Shown: one piece after another, positions 14,425 to 24,679 of the stretch | Position numbering within the stretch: the first letter of the stretch is position 1 | How the letters are laid out: every line of letters starts with the position of its first letter | Assembly (NCBI GenBank): GCA_943330915.2 | Contig: CALQJO020000024.1 | Coordinates: forward strand, 1-43,569 | DNA length: 43,569 bases | Source: Rhodoferax sp. OV413 | Lineage (GTDB): Bacteria > Pseudomonadota > Gammaproteobacteria > Pseudomonadales > Pseudohongiellaceae | Direction of reading: 5' to 3' | Notes under the pieces: model-generated | The model's database searches: none | What the model was told of the DNA's origin: nothing | The model's input: the letters and a program-made list of their open reading frames with translations, nothing else | Made by a program: the position numbers and the translations under genes

Positions 14425-15966
14425 ATGAACGCACAGACACAACGCAGGCACGTTCAGCTTCTCGACACAACTCTCCGCGATGGGGAGCAGACTCAGGGTG
14501 TTTCATTTGCAGCCAAAGAAAAGCTGCAGATTGCGCGTGCGTTGCTGCAGGCTCTGAAGGTTGACCGCATTGAGGTTGCCTCTGCAAGGGTCTCTGAGGG
14601 AGAACAAGAAGCGGTCAAAGCCATCAACGCCTGGGCAGCGCAGGAGGGCTTCCTGGAGCGGGTTGAAGTGCTGGGGTTTGTTGATTACACACTGAGTGTG
14701 AACTGGATCTGCCAGGCCGGAGGCAAGGTGATCAATCTGCTGGCCAAGGGCAGTGAGAAGCATTGCCGCGAACAATTGGGCCGCACGCTGGCTGAACATA
14801 TCTCCGATATCAAACGCACTGTTGCCTACGCGCACGAGAAAAATCTGCTGGTAAATATGTATCTGGAAGACTGGTCCAATGGCTACAAAGACAGTCCTGA
14901 CTACGTGTTTAATCTGGTTAACGGTGTCACTGATATTGGCATACGTCACTTTATGCTGCCGGATACCCTGGGCGTCATGACGCCCGACGAAGTGTTCAGC
15001 GCACTCACCGATATGCAAACGCGCTTCCCTGATCTTAAGTTCGATTTCCACCCCCATAACGATTACGGACTGGCAACCGCTAATGTCATGGCCGCTGTTA
15101 AAGCCGGTATCAGCACAGTCCACTGCACCATCAATTGTTTGGGTGAACGCGCCGGAAACGCCTCGCTGGCTGAAGTCGCCGTGGTGTTAAAAGATAAAAT
15201 GGACATACAGTTATCGATAGATGAAACACGAATCGCCATGCTCAGCCGCATGGTGGAGAACTTCTCCGGCAAATGGATTGCAGCCAACACCCCGATTGTG
15301 GGGGCTGATGTGTTTACGCAAACTGCGGGCATCCACGCTGATGGTGATTCCAAAGGTGGCCTTTATATCACCGCCTTACGACCAGAGCGTTTTGCCCGTA
15401 AACGAACCTATGCACTGGGCAAAATGAGTGGAAAGGCATCGCTGGCTAATAACCTTGAAGAACTCGGGCTGGTGCTGTCGGAAGACGACCAGCGCAAAGT
15501 GCTGCAGGAAATTGTCAAACTGGGCGACTCCAAGGCGGTCATTACCTCTGACGACCTGCCGTTTATCATCGCCGATGTATTGGAGAACCGTGAGTACCGA
15601 TACATTGAACTGCTGAACTGTTATATCAGCAGCGGTATGGATGTGGACAGCACTGCCAGCCTGCGTGTCAGCGTGCACAACACGATTCACAACGCTACCG
15701 GCTCTGGAAACGGCGGTTTTGCTGCCTTTATTGCCGCGATCAGTCAGATTCTGGATAAGCTAGAATTCACCATGCCGGCCTTGCTGGACTATGAAGTGCA
15801 TATCCCGCGCGGCGGCAACACCAGTGCCCTGACCGAATGTATCATCACCTGGAAAATTGAGGATCGCGAGTTAAAAACCCGCGGAGTGGATTCCAATCAG
15901 GTGTTAGCGGGGGTAAAAGCAACCATGCGCATGATCAATTTGCGCATGCATGCGGCGACATCCTGA
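14425..15966 (+). CDS. cimA: (R)-citramalate synthase, Leptospira type
   Basis: A 513-residue acyl-CoA condensing enzyme of the isopropylmalate synthase family. It should join acetyl-CoA and pyruvate to (R)-citramalate, the first step of the threonine-independent isoleucine route. The TIM barrel carries R18-D19 (DTTLRDGEQTQG) and the metal histidines H208 and H210 (FHPHND). The residues that line the pyruvate pocket in the Leptospira enzyme, Leu81, Leu104 and Tyr144, align with L82, L105 and Y145 here, and blocks such as NVYLEDWSNG and DVFTQTAGVHADGD are nearly shared. This favours pyruvate over 2-oxoisovalerate. A regulatory LeuA-type C-terminal domain follows (from about residue 390) and probably gives feedback control. 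The stop lies four bases from the convergent lptG stop. Confidence 0.85.
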   Translation: MNAQTQRRHVQLLDTTLRDGEQTQGVSFAAKEKLQIARALLQALKVDRIEVASARVSEGEQEAVKAINAWAAQEGFLERVEVLGFVDYTLSVNWICQAGGKVINLLAKGSEKHCREQLGRTLAEHISDIKRTVAYAHEKNLLVNMYLEDWSNGYKDSPDYVFNLVNGVTDIGIRHFMLPDTLGVMTPDEVFSALTDMQTRFPDLKFDFHPHNDYGLATANVMAAVKAGISTVHCTINCLGERAGNASLAEVAVVLKDKMDIQLSIDETRIAMLSRMVENFSGKWIAANTPIVGADVFTQTAGIHADGDSKGGLYITALRPERFARKRTYALGKMSGKASLANNLEELGLVLSEDDQRKVLQEIVKLGDSKAVITSDDLPFIIADVLENREYRYIELLNCYISSGMDVDSTASLRVSVHNTIHNATGSGNGGFAAFIAAISQILDKLEFTMPALLDYEVHIPRGGNTSALTECIITWKIEDRELKTRGVDSNQVLAGVKATMRMINLRMHAATS

Positions 15967-15970
15967 CGGA

Positions 15971-17062
15971 CTAAACCCGACGCAGCAGATACACACCCCA
16001 GAGCGCACATAACAGGATCGGCGCCAACACCGCTACAAACGGGCTGATCCCGTAGAGGATAGTTGCCGGTCCCAAGGTGCGCTGCACGATGGTAAAGGTC
16101 AGCCCCATCGCAATCGCGATAAACACGCGGAATCCCATGGTGGTCTCGCGCAGAGGACCAAACACAAAAGACACAGCCAGCAGTACCAGACTTAATGTTG
16201 CCAGCGGCTGCAGCAGTTTTTTCCAGAACGCCAGGTAATAACTGCTGCTATCCAGACCTTCGTTGTCGAAATAACGCGCGAACTGCCATAAGCCGCTGAT
16301 TGACTGTCGGTCGGGCCGGACTAACAGCACACTTAGCAAAGAGGGCGACATATCAACAGCCCATTGATATTGGTCGTGCTGCCTGGAAAACAATTGTTCC
16401 GGCGTGAAGACAGTTTCTGCGACGTCAGTCAGCAACCAATATGGCTCGACGCCCGGCTCCTCAACACCCGGATTCTCAATGTAGTGCCCTTGTGCAGCAA
16501 AACTGCTGCGCACCAATTGGCGGGTTTCATCCAGCTCAAAAACCGTGATACCAAAAAGTTCACGGCCACCGGGCGCAATGGCATTGATGTGAATGAACTC
16601 ATTGCCGACTTTTCGCCAGTCACCATCCTCGCTGCTGATTGCCTGACCGCCACTCATCAGCAGTGCCCGGTCACTTTGCGCCTGTTGTTGCAGTGCAGGA
16701 GCAATCCACTCGCCGAGTATCAGACTGAACAACATGACACCCAGCACCGGTAGCATCACCCAGCCAACCAACACCGGTGTCCGCACGCCGGCCGACTGAA
16801 TCACCAATAACTCCTGACTCGACGCCAGCACACCAAGACCAATCAGCGCACCGCCCAGTGCAACATAAGGCAATAACTCATAAACACTGGTTGGCAGCGT
16901 TCTGAGCACATACACAATAGCATCAGTCGCGCTGTAGCTCCGATTGGTACTGGCCATTTCATCTGCCAGCGTGAACACCAGGTCTATTGTGGAAATCACA
17001 CCCAAAACCACCAGCATGGCGGCCAGTACCGTTTTTGAAAGGTAACGCGCTAACATCGACAT
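15971..17062 (-). CDS. lptG: LPS export ABC transporter permease LptG
   Basis: A permease of the LptB2FG transporter that pulls lipopolysaccharide out of the inner membrane towards LptC and LptA. It has 363 residues with three N-terminal membrane helices, a periplasmic beta-jellyroll domain (about residues 120-270) and three C-terminal helices, the normal LptG layout. The N-terminus MLARYLSKTVL and the segment FGPLRETTMGFRVFIAIAMG are typical. It starts three bases after the lptF stop and is the last gene of the thioesterase-lptF-lptG operon. The ATPase lptB is elsewhere, as is usual. Confidence 0.93.
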   Translation of the reverse strand: MSMLARYLSKTVLAAMLVVLGVISTIDLVFTLADEMASTNRSYSATDAIVYVLRTLPTSVYELLPYVALGGALIGLGVLASSQELLVIQSAGVRTPVLVGWVMLPVLGVMLFSLILGEWIAPALQQQAQSDRALLMSGGQAISSEDGDWRKVGNEFIHINAIAPGGRELFGITVFELDETRQLVRSSFAAQGHYIENPGVEEPGVEPYWLLTDVAETVFTPEQLFSRQHDQYQWAVDMSPSLLSVLLVRPDRQSISGLWQFARYFDNEGLDSSSYYLAFWKKLLQPLATLSLVLLAVSFVFGPLRETTMGFRVFIAIAMGLTFTIVQRTLGPATILYGISPFVAVLAPILLCALWGVYLLRRV

Positions 17063-17065
17063 GGT

Positions 17066-18181
17066 TCAGCTTATCCTTGCTTTCAGGGTGACTGTCGGAC
17101 GTCGCGCACGGCCGCGCATCAATAACCAGATCGCCACGCCCACAAACATCACATGTACCCACCATAAGCCCACGAATGCCGGCAAACTGCCGTCTTCCAG
17201 AGCGTCACGCGATACCTGTAGCAACATGAAGTACAAGCCATACAACATCGCAGCCGGCACCAGTCGCGCAAAGCGTCCCTGCCGAGGGTCTACCCGGCTG
17301 AGCGGCACCGCAATGAGTGTCAGCACCGGAATCAGAAAAACAACAGAAATCCGCCACTGCAACTCTGCGCGCAAGCCGGGCTCATCTGACCCGAAGAGTT
17401 GTGAAGTCGGCATTGCCCTTTCTTCCAACACCGGTGCAATCATGGTTTGATCCGGCAGCAGAATACCTTGCTGCTCGAACCGGGTGACTGCGTAGTCAGC
17501 CTTGCCGGGCGTTCCATCATAAAAGTGCCCTTCTTCGAGCAACATAAAACGTCTTCCACTCGAAGCATCGAGTACAGGGCTGGCAGTTTTCGCCACCAGC
17601 ATACGCAACCCCGATTCGCCTTCAGGCGGGTTGAGGTCGCGAATCACCACAAACGCGTTGTTGAGCTGGCGTCCAACGCCGGTCTCGGAAATTGATTCGG
17701 CATAAGTGACACGCTCTCCGCGCGCAAACTCCTGAAATTGGCCGGCGACAATCAAATCAATTTCCGTCAGTTCATCCTGTGACTGACGCAAGGCATCTGT
17801 CTGTTGCAAACCAGTCGGCGCAACATAAAGACTGGTGTACGCCAACAGCAGGGTCAGCAACAGGGCAAAACTCATGGTCATTGCCAACAGTTTGCCGCGA
17901 CTGAAACCACAGGCATGTAACACCACCATTTCGTTTTCAGCATACATACGGCCGTAAGCCAGCAAGACGGCCAGAAAAAATGCAAAGGGCACAATGATCA
18001 GCAGGAAATCCGGAAGTCGATACAACATCAACATCAGCAAGATGTCAGTGGTCATTTGCCCGGCCACCGCATCTGCAAGATACTGCAGAAACCGGGAGGT
18101 AAACGACACAACCAGCAGTATCAGTGACACCGCCAGCGTCACCTGAAACACCTGACGGGTAAAATACCAGAATAGAATCAC
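17066..18181 (-). CDS. lptF: LPS export ABC transporter permease LptF
   Basis: The partner permease of LptG in the LptB2FG LPS exporter. It has 371 residues with the same 3 + 3 helix layout and a central periplasmic domain. The N-terminus ILFWYFTRQVFQ, the helix with YRLPDFLLIIVPFAFFLAVL and the block PLSRVDPRQGRFARLVPA are characteristic. The start is a GTG whose last two bases and the next A form the TGA stop of the upstream thioesterase (GTGA, four-base overlap), which indicates translational coupling. All features of a working protein are present. Confidence 0.93.
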   Translation of the reverse strand: MILFWYFTRQVFQVTLAVSLILLVVSFTSRFLQYLADAVAGQMTTDILLMLMLYRLPDFLLIIVPFAFFLAVLLAYGRMYAENEMVVLHACGFSRGKLLAMTMSFALLLTLLLAYTSLYVAPTGLQQTDALRQSQDELTEIDLIVAGQFQEFARGERVTYAESISETGVGRQLNNAFVVIRDLNPPEGESGLRMLVAKTASPVLDASSGRRFMLLEEGHFYDGTPGKADYAVTRFEQQGILLPDQTMIAPVLEERAMPTSQLFGSDEPGLRAELQWRISVVFLIPVLTLIAVPLSRVDPRQGRFARLVPAAMLYGLYFMLLQVSRDALEDGSLPAFVGLWWVHVMFVGVAIWLLMRGRARRPTVTLKARIS

Positions 18182-18612
18182 AGCTCGGATTCACCCACCA
18201 GACTCAAAAACGCCACCGGCACAGCGGCAATTTTGTGCCTGTCAAAATCAAAAAATACAACAGCCTGCTTGGCATTACAGACCACTTTTTCCAGAGCTGA
18301 ATTGGTGATCTGGAAGCAGATATCACAACCGTACTTGTTAAAGCCCGCAACACCGACGTCTATGACCAGCACATCCTTGGCAAAGGATTCTGAGCGGTAA
18401 TCGATCGCCATATCGGTGACGACCATCCCCAGCCCGAATATATTGGCCTCGGTCAGGCCTAAACTCGCCAGAAACTGCAGACGCGCCTCGTGGAGGATAT
18501 GCACCATGGCAACACTGTTCAGGTGCTTGGCATAGTCCAAGTCACTGAAGCGAACCGAATACTCCATAGAGTACAAAAACTCTTCGGGCATGCTGACTTT
18601 GACTCTGGCCAT
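18178..18612 (-). CDS. Hotdog-fold acyl-CoA thioesterase (4-hydroxybenzoyl-CoA thioesterase-like)
   Basis: A 144-residue hotdog protein. YSVRFSDLDYAKHLNS matches the family block that normally reads F-x-D-x-D-x-x-G-H-x-N; the aspartate likely to be catalytic is present, but the glycine before the histidine is lysine. The ATG at 18612 has GGAG six bases upstream and is preferred over the in-frame codon at 18645. The stop overlaps the GTG of lptF, so it is the first gene of the lptF-lptG operon. It should hydrolyse an acyl-CoA; a link to lipid A acyl supply is tempting but not shown. Confidence 0.82.
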   Translation of the reverse strand: MARVKVSMPEEFLYSMEYSVRFSDLDYAKHLNSVAMVHILHEARLQFLASLGLTEANIFGLGMVVTDMAIDYRSESFAKDVLVIDVGVAGFNKYGCDICFQITNSALEKVVCNAKQAVVFFDFDRHKIAAVPVAFLSLVGESEL

Positions 18613-18692
18613 ACCGGCTCCATGATGGGGGTTTATAACGGGCAAGGAATTTTAATCGCCACGGCCGGTAAAGTACACTTAGACGCCCGGCA

Positions 18693-18721
18693 TTGCCATG
18701 CTCACTGCGATTCAATAGCAT
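18693..18721 (+). promoter_or_regulatory. Candidate promoter for pepA
   Basis: TTGCCA (18693-18698) and TAGCAT (18716-18721) are 17 bases apart and end 39 bases before the start codon. Confidence 0.35.
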
Positions 18722-18760
18722 GACGGCCTGACATCCTTCTTTCGATTCCAGGAAAACTTT

Positions 18761-20248
18761 ATGAAATACCAGGTTCACAGCAGCAAAACATTGGATAAAA
18801 AAACAGACTGTCTGGTTCTGGCTGTCTGGGAAAAAACCGGCCCGGCGCAATGCTCGCTGCTGGATGAAAGTTTGGCGGCACTGGCAGGTGCGGTGTTCAA
18901 GGCCGGCGACATCAAGGGCAAACCCGGTGAAACACTGCTGATCCCGGCTCACTCACACGCCAAAGCCGAACGCCTGTTGTTGGTAGGTGCGGGTGATGCG
19001 GCAAAATTTAATGCCAAGGTTTACCGCAAAGTGGTGCGCGCAGCGGCTCAGGCCATTAACAAAACGACCTCCAAAACCGCAGTCTTTACACTGCCGCAAC
19101 TGACTGTTTCCGATCGAGATCTGTCATGGGCTGTCACACAACTAGTGATGGAAAACAGCAATTCCCAGTATCGCTACGATCACACCAAGAGCAAAAAGGC
19201 AGAACCCTTACACCTGAAAACTGTCAGTCTGGCATTGCCTGCAACTGCCAATCGCAAAGCAGTTGATGAGGCAATTCTGGCCGGAGAATGCATCAGCAAG
19301 GGAATGTCACTGACCCGTGAACTGGGCAACCTGCCTGGCAACATCTGCACACCGAGTTATCTGGGTGACAAAGCCACTGAATTGGCAGGGCAATACAAGT
19401 CCCTGAAAGCCAAAGTACTGAATGAAAAGCAGATGGAAAAACTCGGCATGGGCTCGCTGCTGTCCGTGGGCCATGGCTCTAAAGAAGAATCACGGCTGAT
19501 AGTCCTTGAATACAAAGGCGCCGCAGACCCCGCCAGCAGCCCTTACTGCCTGGTTGGCAAAGGCATCACCTTTGATACAGGCGGCATCAGTTTGAAACCG
19601 GGTCTTGGCATGGACGAAATGAAGTACGACATGTGCGGCGCTGCGTCGGTCCTGGGTACGATGCTGGCGGTGGCGGAACTCCGCCTGCCAATTAATGTCG
19701 TAGCGGTCATCGCGTCGGCCGAAAACATGCCATCGAGCACCGCGACCAAACCCGGTGATGTGGTGACCAGCATGTCAGGCAAAACCATCGAAATTCTGAA
19801 CACAGACGCCGAAGGCCGTCTGGTATTGTGCGACGCACTTACCTATGCCGAACGTTTCAAACCCAAAACAGTGATCGACATTGCTACCCTGACCGGCGCA
19901 GCTGTGGCGACCTTTGGCGAGGTGAATACGGCGTTGTTGAGCAACCACGATCCGCTGGCAAAAGAACTGCTGGAACTGGGCCAGCAAACGCTGGATCACG
20001 TTTGGCAACTGCCGATGAATGACGAATACCAGGCGCTTCTGGACAGCAACTTTGCCGACATTGCCAACATTGGCGGACCCAAAGGCGGCACCATCACCGC
20101 GGCATGTTTCCTGTCACGCTTCACAGAAAAATTCAAATGGGCGCATCTGGATATCGCCGGTACAGCATGGTTAAGTGGCGCACAGAAAGGCGCAACCGGA
20201 CGACCGGTACCACTGCTGGTTGAGTATCTGCGTCGGCAAAAAGCCTGA
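18761..20248 (+). CDS. pepA: Leucyl aminopeptidase (M17)
   Basis: A 495-residue cytosolic di-metal aminopeptidase that removes N-terminal residues during peptide turnover; in E. coli the homologue also binds DNA. The M17 signature NTDAEGRLVL is present, and the metal/catalytic block KGITFDTGGISLKPG precedes MKYDMCGAA. The first 150 residues form the variable N-terminal domain. Length is normal. An AGGAAA ribosome site lies about seven bases before the ATG. It is divergent from the thioesterase-lptFG operon, the classical neighbourhood of pepA, and a terminator hairpin follows it. The holC gene that often sits between pepA and valS is replaced here by a DMT permease. Confidence 0.95.
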   Translation: MKYQVHSSKTLDKKTDCLVLAVWEKTGPAQCSLLDESLAALAGAVFKAGDIKGKPGETLLIPAHSHAKAERLLLVGAGDAAKFNAKVYRKVVRAAAQAINKTTSKTAVFTLPQLTVSDRDLSWAVTQLVMENSNSQYRYDHTKSKKAEPLHLKTVSLALPATANRKAVDEAILAGECISKGMSLTRELGNLPGNICTPSYLGDKATELAGQYKSLKAKVLNEKQMEKLGMGSLLSVGHGSKEESRLIVLEYKGAADPASSPYCLVGKGITFDTGGISLKPGLGMDEMKYDMCGAASVLGTMLAVAELRLPINVVAVIASAENMPSSTATKPGDVVTSMSGKTIEILNTDAEGRLVLCDALTYAERFKPKTVIDIATLTGAAVATFGEVNTALLSNHDPLAKELLELGQQTLDHVWQLPMNDEYQALLDSNFADIANIGGPKGGTITAACFLSRFTEKFKWAHLDIAGTAWLSGAQKGATGRPVPLLVEYLRRQKA

Positions 20249-20284
20249 TCACCTAGGGTTTTTTTAACACTCTGCGTGCCCCCT

Positions 20285-20320
20285 GTGTGGAGGAAGTCTC
20301 CCCTTCCGCCACACTTTTCT
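20285..20320 (+). terminator. Rho-independent terminator after pepA
   Basis: A 12-base stem, GTGTGGAGGAAG with CTTCCGCCACAC (one mismatch), has a six-base loop and is followed by TTTTCT. It separates pepA from the permease gene. Confidence 0.7.
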
Positions 20321-20346
20321 ATCCAGCATTCATATAGATCTTGGTT

Positions 20347-21240
20347 ATGTTAGACGCCAGCGGCAAACACCTGAACACCGCCATTTTGTTGCTGGTCGCT
20401 GGTAATTTTATGGCGATCATCGCGGATGTGATTGTGAAGATCATGGGCTCAGATGCGCCGGTTTTTCAGCACATGTTTGTGCGCACTCTGATTATCATCG
20501 TCCTGCTGTCGACGCTTTACCGTCAACTGGACTGGCAAACACCCCTGTCTGGTGTCGGTTTTCACCTGCTGCGCGCTATGTTTAATGTGATTGGCATGTT
20601 CGCCATTATTACCGCTCTGACCTTGTTACCACTGGCTACAGCAAACGCTGTTTTTTATCTGGCACCCATCCTGGTGATGTTGCTGGCCGTTGTGTTATTC
20701 AAAGAGCGGTTGACCCGCTGGAGCCTGCTGGCCGTGATCAGTGGTTTTCTGGGCGTCATTGTGATTCTCAGACCCGTAGAACTGGGCTGGGGAGCATTGG
20801 CTGCGCTGGCAGGAGCCTGGGCACTGGCATTTAATGCCGTGCTGGTGCGCAAACTTCCCAAACATCAATCCACTGTGCACAAACTGATGATGAGCAATCT
20901 GCTTGCGCTGCCAGTCATTTTCACGCTGTTTATCTGGGAGTTTATGACCGGTGACACCGGCTGGCATCGTGGTGCCATCCTTGCCGCCGCAGGATCATCT
21001 GTTTTTGTTATGGCCTACAGTATCAGCGTCCTCAAAGCGTATAAAACCGTCGATGCCAATCAGGTCACCAGTGCTGAATACACCGGCCTGATCTGGGCTG
21101 CTTTGATCGGTTGGATCTGGTTTGCCGAAGTGCCCGACCTGTGGTTTGTTGCGGGCAGCGCCATGATAGTTATCCCCTTGGTATTACTGAGTCTGCAGCA
21201 GAACAGGCAGCGCAGCACACTCAAGAAAACGCCTGCCTAG
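20347..21240 (+). CDS. DMT/EamA-family permease
   Basis: A 297-residue inner-membrane protein with about ten hydrophobic helices in two EamA repeats. The end of the first repeat, TLLPLATANAVFYLAPILV followed by FKERLTRW, and of the second, ANQVTSAEYTGLIW, are typical of the drug/metabolite transporter superfamily. Members export or import amino acids, nucleotides or other metabolites, and the substrate cannot be told from sequence. The ATG at 20347 is preferred to the TTG at 20341; no strong ribosome site is visible for either. It sits alone between the pepA terminator and valS. Confidence 0.85.
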   Translation: MLDASGKHLNTAILLLVAGNFMAIIADVIVKIMGSDAPVFQHMFVRTLIIIVLLSTLYRQLDWQTPLSGVGFHLLRAMFNVIGMFAIITALTLLPLATANAVFYLAPILVMLLAVVLFKERLTRWSLLAVISGFLGVIVILRPVELGWGALAALAGAWALAFNAVLVRKLPKHQSTVHKLMMSNLLALPVIFTLFIWEFMTGDTGWHRGAILAAAGSSVFVMAYSISVLKAYKTVDANQVTSAEYTGLIWAALIGWIWFAEVPDLWFVAGSAMIVIPLVLLSLQQNRQRSTLKKTPA

Positions 21241-21270
21241 CCAGGTGCTGCGCGGCACAGACGCATCGGT

Positions 21271-21276
21271 TATACT
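21271..21276 (+). promoter_or_regulatory. Possible -10 element upstream of valS
   Basis: TATACT lies 39 bases before the valS start with no convincing -35 hexamer. It suggests valS has its own promoter inside the 75-base gap after the permease gene. Confidence 0.3.
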
Positions 21277-21315
21277 CCCTGCCCTTCCGAAACACGAGCC
21301 ACAACGGGTCACATC

Positions 21316-24126
21316 ATGGACAAAACCTACCAACCCCAGCAGATCGAACGCCAATGGTACAGCACCTGGGAAGCGCGCAATTATTTTGCACCTTCCGGCT
21401 CCGGCGAGTCCTATAGCATTGTGATACCGCCGCCGAATGTAACCGGCCGTTTGCACATGGGTCATGGTTTTCAGAACGCCATCATGGATGCGCTTATCCG
21501 TTATCAGCGCATGATGGGCAAAAACACGCTCTGGCAGGTGGGCACTGATCACGCGGGTATTGCCACCCAGATGGTTGTCGAGCGTCGTCTTGAGCGCGAA
21601 GGTATCAAACGCAAAGTGCTTGGTCGCGAAAAATTCCTGGAAAAAGTCTGGGAATGGAAAGAAGAATCGGGCGGCATGATCACCCAGCAGATCCGCCGTC
21701 TGGGTGGCTCAATTGACTGGTCACGCGAACGCTTCACCATGGACGAGGGCCTGTCGGCAGCCGTAGAAGAAGTGTTTGTGCGCTTGTACGACGAAGGCCT
21801 GATTTACCGCGGCAATCGTCTGGTGAACTGGGATCCGAAGTTGCACACCGCCGTCTCCGATCTTGAAGTGTTATCCGAAGAAGAAGACGGATTTTTCTGG
21901 TACTTCCGCTACCCACTGGCCGATGGCGCAAAAACCGACAGCGGTGACAGTTTTATCACCATCGCAACAACACGACCTGAAACCCTGCTTGGAGATACTG
22001 CAGTTGCTGTGAATCCACACGACGAGCGCTTCAAATCGCTGGTTGGTAAATGGATAGACCTGCCCCTGTGTAACCGGCGCATCCCAATCATTGCCGATGA
22101 TTATGTTGATCCGGAATTTGGTACGGGCTGCGTCAAGATCACGCCCGCACACGACTTTAATGACTATGAAGTTGGCAAACGTCACCAGCTTGAGATGATC
22201 AACATTTTCACCATTGATGCTGCGATCAACGAAAACGCACCGGACGCTTTTCGTGGTCTTGATCGTTTTGATGCACGCAAAAAACTGGTCGCTGACATGG
22301 ACGCTGCCGGCCTGCTGCTAAAAGTTGAGCCGCACAAATTAAAAGTGCCACGTGGCGACCGTACCGGCACAGTGATCGAACCCTACCTGACAAATCAATG
22401 GTATGTGGCAGTCAAAGCACTGGCCGAGCCTGCCATCAAAGCTGTCGAAAACGGCGATATCGAATTTGTGCCCAAGCAGTGGGAGAACACCTACTTTGCG
22501 TGGATGCGTGACATACAGGATTGGTGTATTTCCCGCCAACTCTGGTGGGGGCATCGTATACCGGCCTGGTATGACGCTAACGGCAATATTTATGTGGGCC
22601 GCAGTGAATCTCAAGTGCGCAGCAAATACAATCTCACCGCGGAACTGCCACTGCATCAGGACGAAGACGTTCTGGATACCTGGTTCTCATCAGCGCTGTG
22701 GACATTCTCCACGCTGGGATGGCCTGATGATCTCGAGACCTTAAAAACCTTCCACCCTACGAACGTGCTGGTCACCGGCTTTGACATCATTTTCTTCTGG
22801 GTTGCCAGAATGGTGATGATGACGCTGAAGTTCACCGATCAGGTGCCGTTTAAAAAGGTCTATATCCACGGCCTGATCCGCGATGCGCAGGGTCAGAAAA
22901 TGTCCAAATCCAAGGGTAACGTGCTGGACCCGATCGACCTGATCGACGGTATTGGTCTGGAAGATCTGGTAACCAAACGCACCGAAGGTCTGATGCAGCC
23001 GCAGCTTGAACAGAAAATCGAAAAGAGCACCCGCGCTGAATTCCCCGAGGGTATCACCGGGTACGGCACTGACGCCTTGCGTTATACCTATTACTCACTG
23101 GCATCCACCGGTCGCGACATCAAATTTGATCTGGGTCGTATGGAAGGTTTCCGCAACTTCTGCAACAAGATCTGGAATGCCTCGCGTTATGTGATTATGA
23201 ATACCGAGGAGAAGGGCCTGCAGTTTACGGCAGCGGATGTGGCTTCATTAAAAGATGATATCCACCTCAGCCTCGCTGACCGTTGGATTTTATCGCGCTT
23301 GCAGCAAACCGTGGCACAAGTTCATGAGCACATGAGCAGTTTCCGCTTTGATCTGATGTCGCAGGTGATTTACGATTTTTTCTGGAATGAGTACTGCGAC
23401 TGGTATGTGGAATTATCCAAACCTGTGCTCTGGGATGCCGACAATCAACCCGAAAAAGCGCGCGCCGCACGACTGACCCTGCTCACGGTACTGGAAAGCA
23501 GTCTGCGCATGTTGCATCCATTAATGCCGTTCATTACCGAAGAAATCTGGCAGAAAATTGCAACGCTGATCGGCGTGGAAACAGCCAACACCAGCATCAT
23601 GTTGCAGGCTTATCCGCAGGTAGACTCCTCGTTGATCAACACCACGGTGGATGCAGACATCGAATGGGTCAAAGGCGTGATCATCGGCGTACGTAACATC
23701 CGCGGCGAAATGAATATTCCGCCGGGCAAAACCTTCCCTGCCCTGCTGCGTAAAACCGGCGCTGAAGATCAGCGTCGGCTGCACGAGAATCTGCAGAATC
23801 TTTTGAAACTCGCCAAGCTCTCTGAGCTGCGTTGTCTGGCAGACGATGAAACAGCACCCGTCAGCGCCACACAGTTGTATCAGGACATGGAAATTCTGGT
23901 ACCGCTGTCTGACCTGATCGACAAGAACGCAGAAATTTTGCGTCTCGAAAAAGAAATCGCCAAGCTTGATAAAAATCTGCAAGGCATCCTCGGCAAACTC
24001 AGCAATGAAAAATTTGTGCAAAATGCGCCGGTGGAACTGGTTGACCAAGAGCGTGAGCGTCAACGCGCGGCGCAGGCTGCCATCGATGCTCTGAACGAAA
24101 AACTTGCTGCTATCAAGGCGCTGTAA
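21316..24126 (+). CDS. valS: Valyl-tRNA synthetase
   Basis: A class I aminoacyl-tRNA synthetase that charges tRNA-Val with valine and edits misactivated threonine. It has 936 residues, normal for the bacterial enzyme. The HIGH motif is HMGH (47-50) within [14 protein letters not shown], and KMSKS is at 528-532. The inserted editing domain (about 200-340) carries [17 protein letters not shown] and the block [16 protein letters not shown]. The anticodon-binding domain follows, and the last 70 residues form the coiled-coil arm that contacts the tRNA. All parts look intact. It is followed 28 bases later by an ElaA-like acetyltransferase on the same strand. Confidence 0.97.
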   Translation: MDKTYQPQQIERQWYSTWEARNYFAPSGSGESYSIVIPPPNVTGRLHMGHGFQNAIMDALIRYQRMMGKNTLWQVGTDHAGIATQMVVERRLEREGIKRKVLGREKFLEKVWEWKEESGGMITQQIRRLGGSIDWSRERFTMDEGLSAAVEEVFVRLYDEGLIYRGNRLVNWDPKLHTAVSDLEVLSEEEDGFFWYFRYPLADGAKTDSGDSFITIATTRPETLLGDTAVAVNPHDERFKSLVGKWIDLPLCNRRIPIIADDYVDPEFGTGCVKITPAHDFNDYEVGKRHQLEMINIFTIDAAINENAPDAFRGLDRFDARKKLVADMDAAGLLLKVEPHKLKVPRGDRTGTVIEPYLTNQWYVAVKALAEPAIKAVENGDIEFVPKQWENTYFAWMRDIQDWCISRQLWWGHRIPAWYDANGNIYVGRSESQVRSKYNLTAELPLHQDEDVLDTWFSSALWTFSTLGWPDDLETLKTFHPTNVLVTGFDIIFFWVARMVMMTLKFTDQVPFKKVYIHGLIRDAQGQKMSKSKGNVLDPIDLIDGIGLEDLVTKRTEGLMQPQLEQKIEKSTRAEFPEGITGYGTDALRYTYYSLASTGRDIKFDLGRMEGFRNFCNKIWNASRYVIMNTEEKGLQFTAADVASLKDDIHLSLADRWILSRLQQTVAQVHEHMSSFRFDLMSQVIYDFFWNEYCDWYVELSKPVLWDADNQPEKARAARLTLLTVLESSLRMLHPLMPFITEEIWQKIATLIGVETANTSIMLQAYPQVDSSLINTTVDADIEWVKGVIIGVRNIRGEMNIPPGKTFPALLRKTGAEDQRRLHENLQNLLKLAKLSELRCLADDETAPVSATQLYQDMEILVPLSDLIDKNAEILRLEKEIAKLDKNLQGILGKLSNEKFVQNAPVELVDQERERQRAAQAAIDALNEKLAAIKAL

Positions 24127-24154
24127 ACGGCAGTACGAGGGTTAGCCAACAACA

Positions 24155-24607
24155 ATGACCACACCGATTTACACTTGGGCCAGATTGCATGAACTGACAG
24201 GCCCTCAGGTGCATGAAATTTTGCAGGCACGTGAATCGGTGTTTATTGTTGAGCAACACTGTCCGTATCAGGAAGCCGACGATTGTGACCCCCATGCATG
24301 GCACATGACAGGTCGCATCAACGGTAAACTGGCCTGTTATGTGCGGGTGGTCGACCCCGGAAAAAGATACCCGCATCCATCCATAGGCCGCGTATTAACC
24401 ACCAGAGAATTCCGCGGCACGGCACTGGGCCGTCCGATGATGCAAGAGGCTATCCGCTACACCCATCAACTTTATCCCGGCCAGCCTATCCAGATTGGAG
24501 CCCAAGCGCATTTGTACGCGTTCTACAACGCCTTAGGTTTTGAGCAAATCAGTGATGAATATCTGGAAGACGGCATTGCGCATATTCTGATGCTGCTGCG
24601 TTGTTAA
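24155..24607 (+). CDS. ElaA-like GNAT family N-acetyltransferase
   Basis: A 150-residue GNAT acetyltransferase of the ElaA type. The opening WARLHELTGPQVHEILQARE and the segment FIVEQHCPYQEADDCD are characteristic. The acetyl-CoA binding region lies around RVLTTREFRGTALGRPMM, and the C-terminal YAFYNALGFEQISDEY is typical. The acceptor is unknown; family members have been described only as putative acyltransferases. It is transcribed in the same direction as valS and ends before a strong terminator. Confidence 0.88.
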   Translation: MTTPIYTWARLHELTGPQVHEILQARESVFIVEQHCPYQEADDCDPHAWHMTGRINGKLACYVRVVDPGKRYPHPSIGRVLTTREFRGTALGRPMMQEAIRYTHQLYPGQPIQIGAQAHLYAFYNALGFEQISDEYLEDGIAHILMLLRC

Positions 24608-24679
24608 CGGAACAACAGGTCACCTTTGTTTAAAGCGGTAATGCCCGCCGCATTACAAAAAATGGTAAGCCTTACAAAC

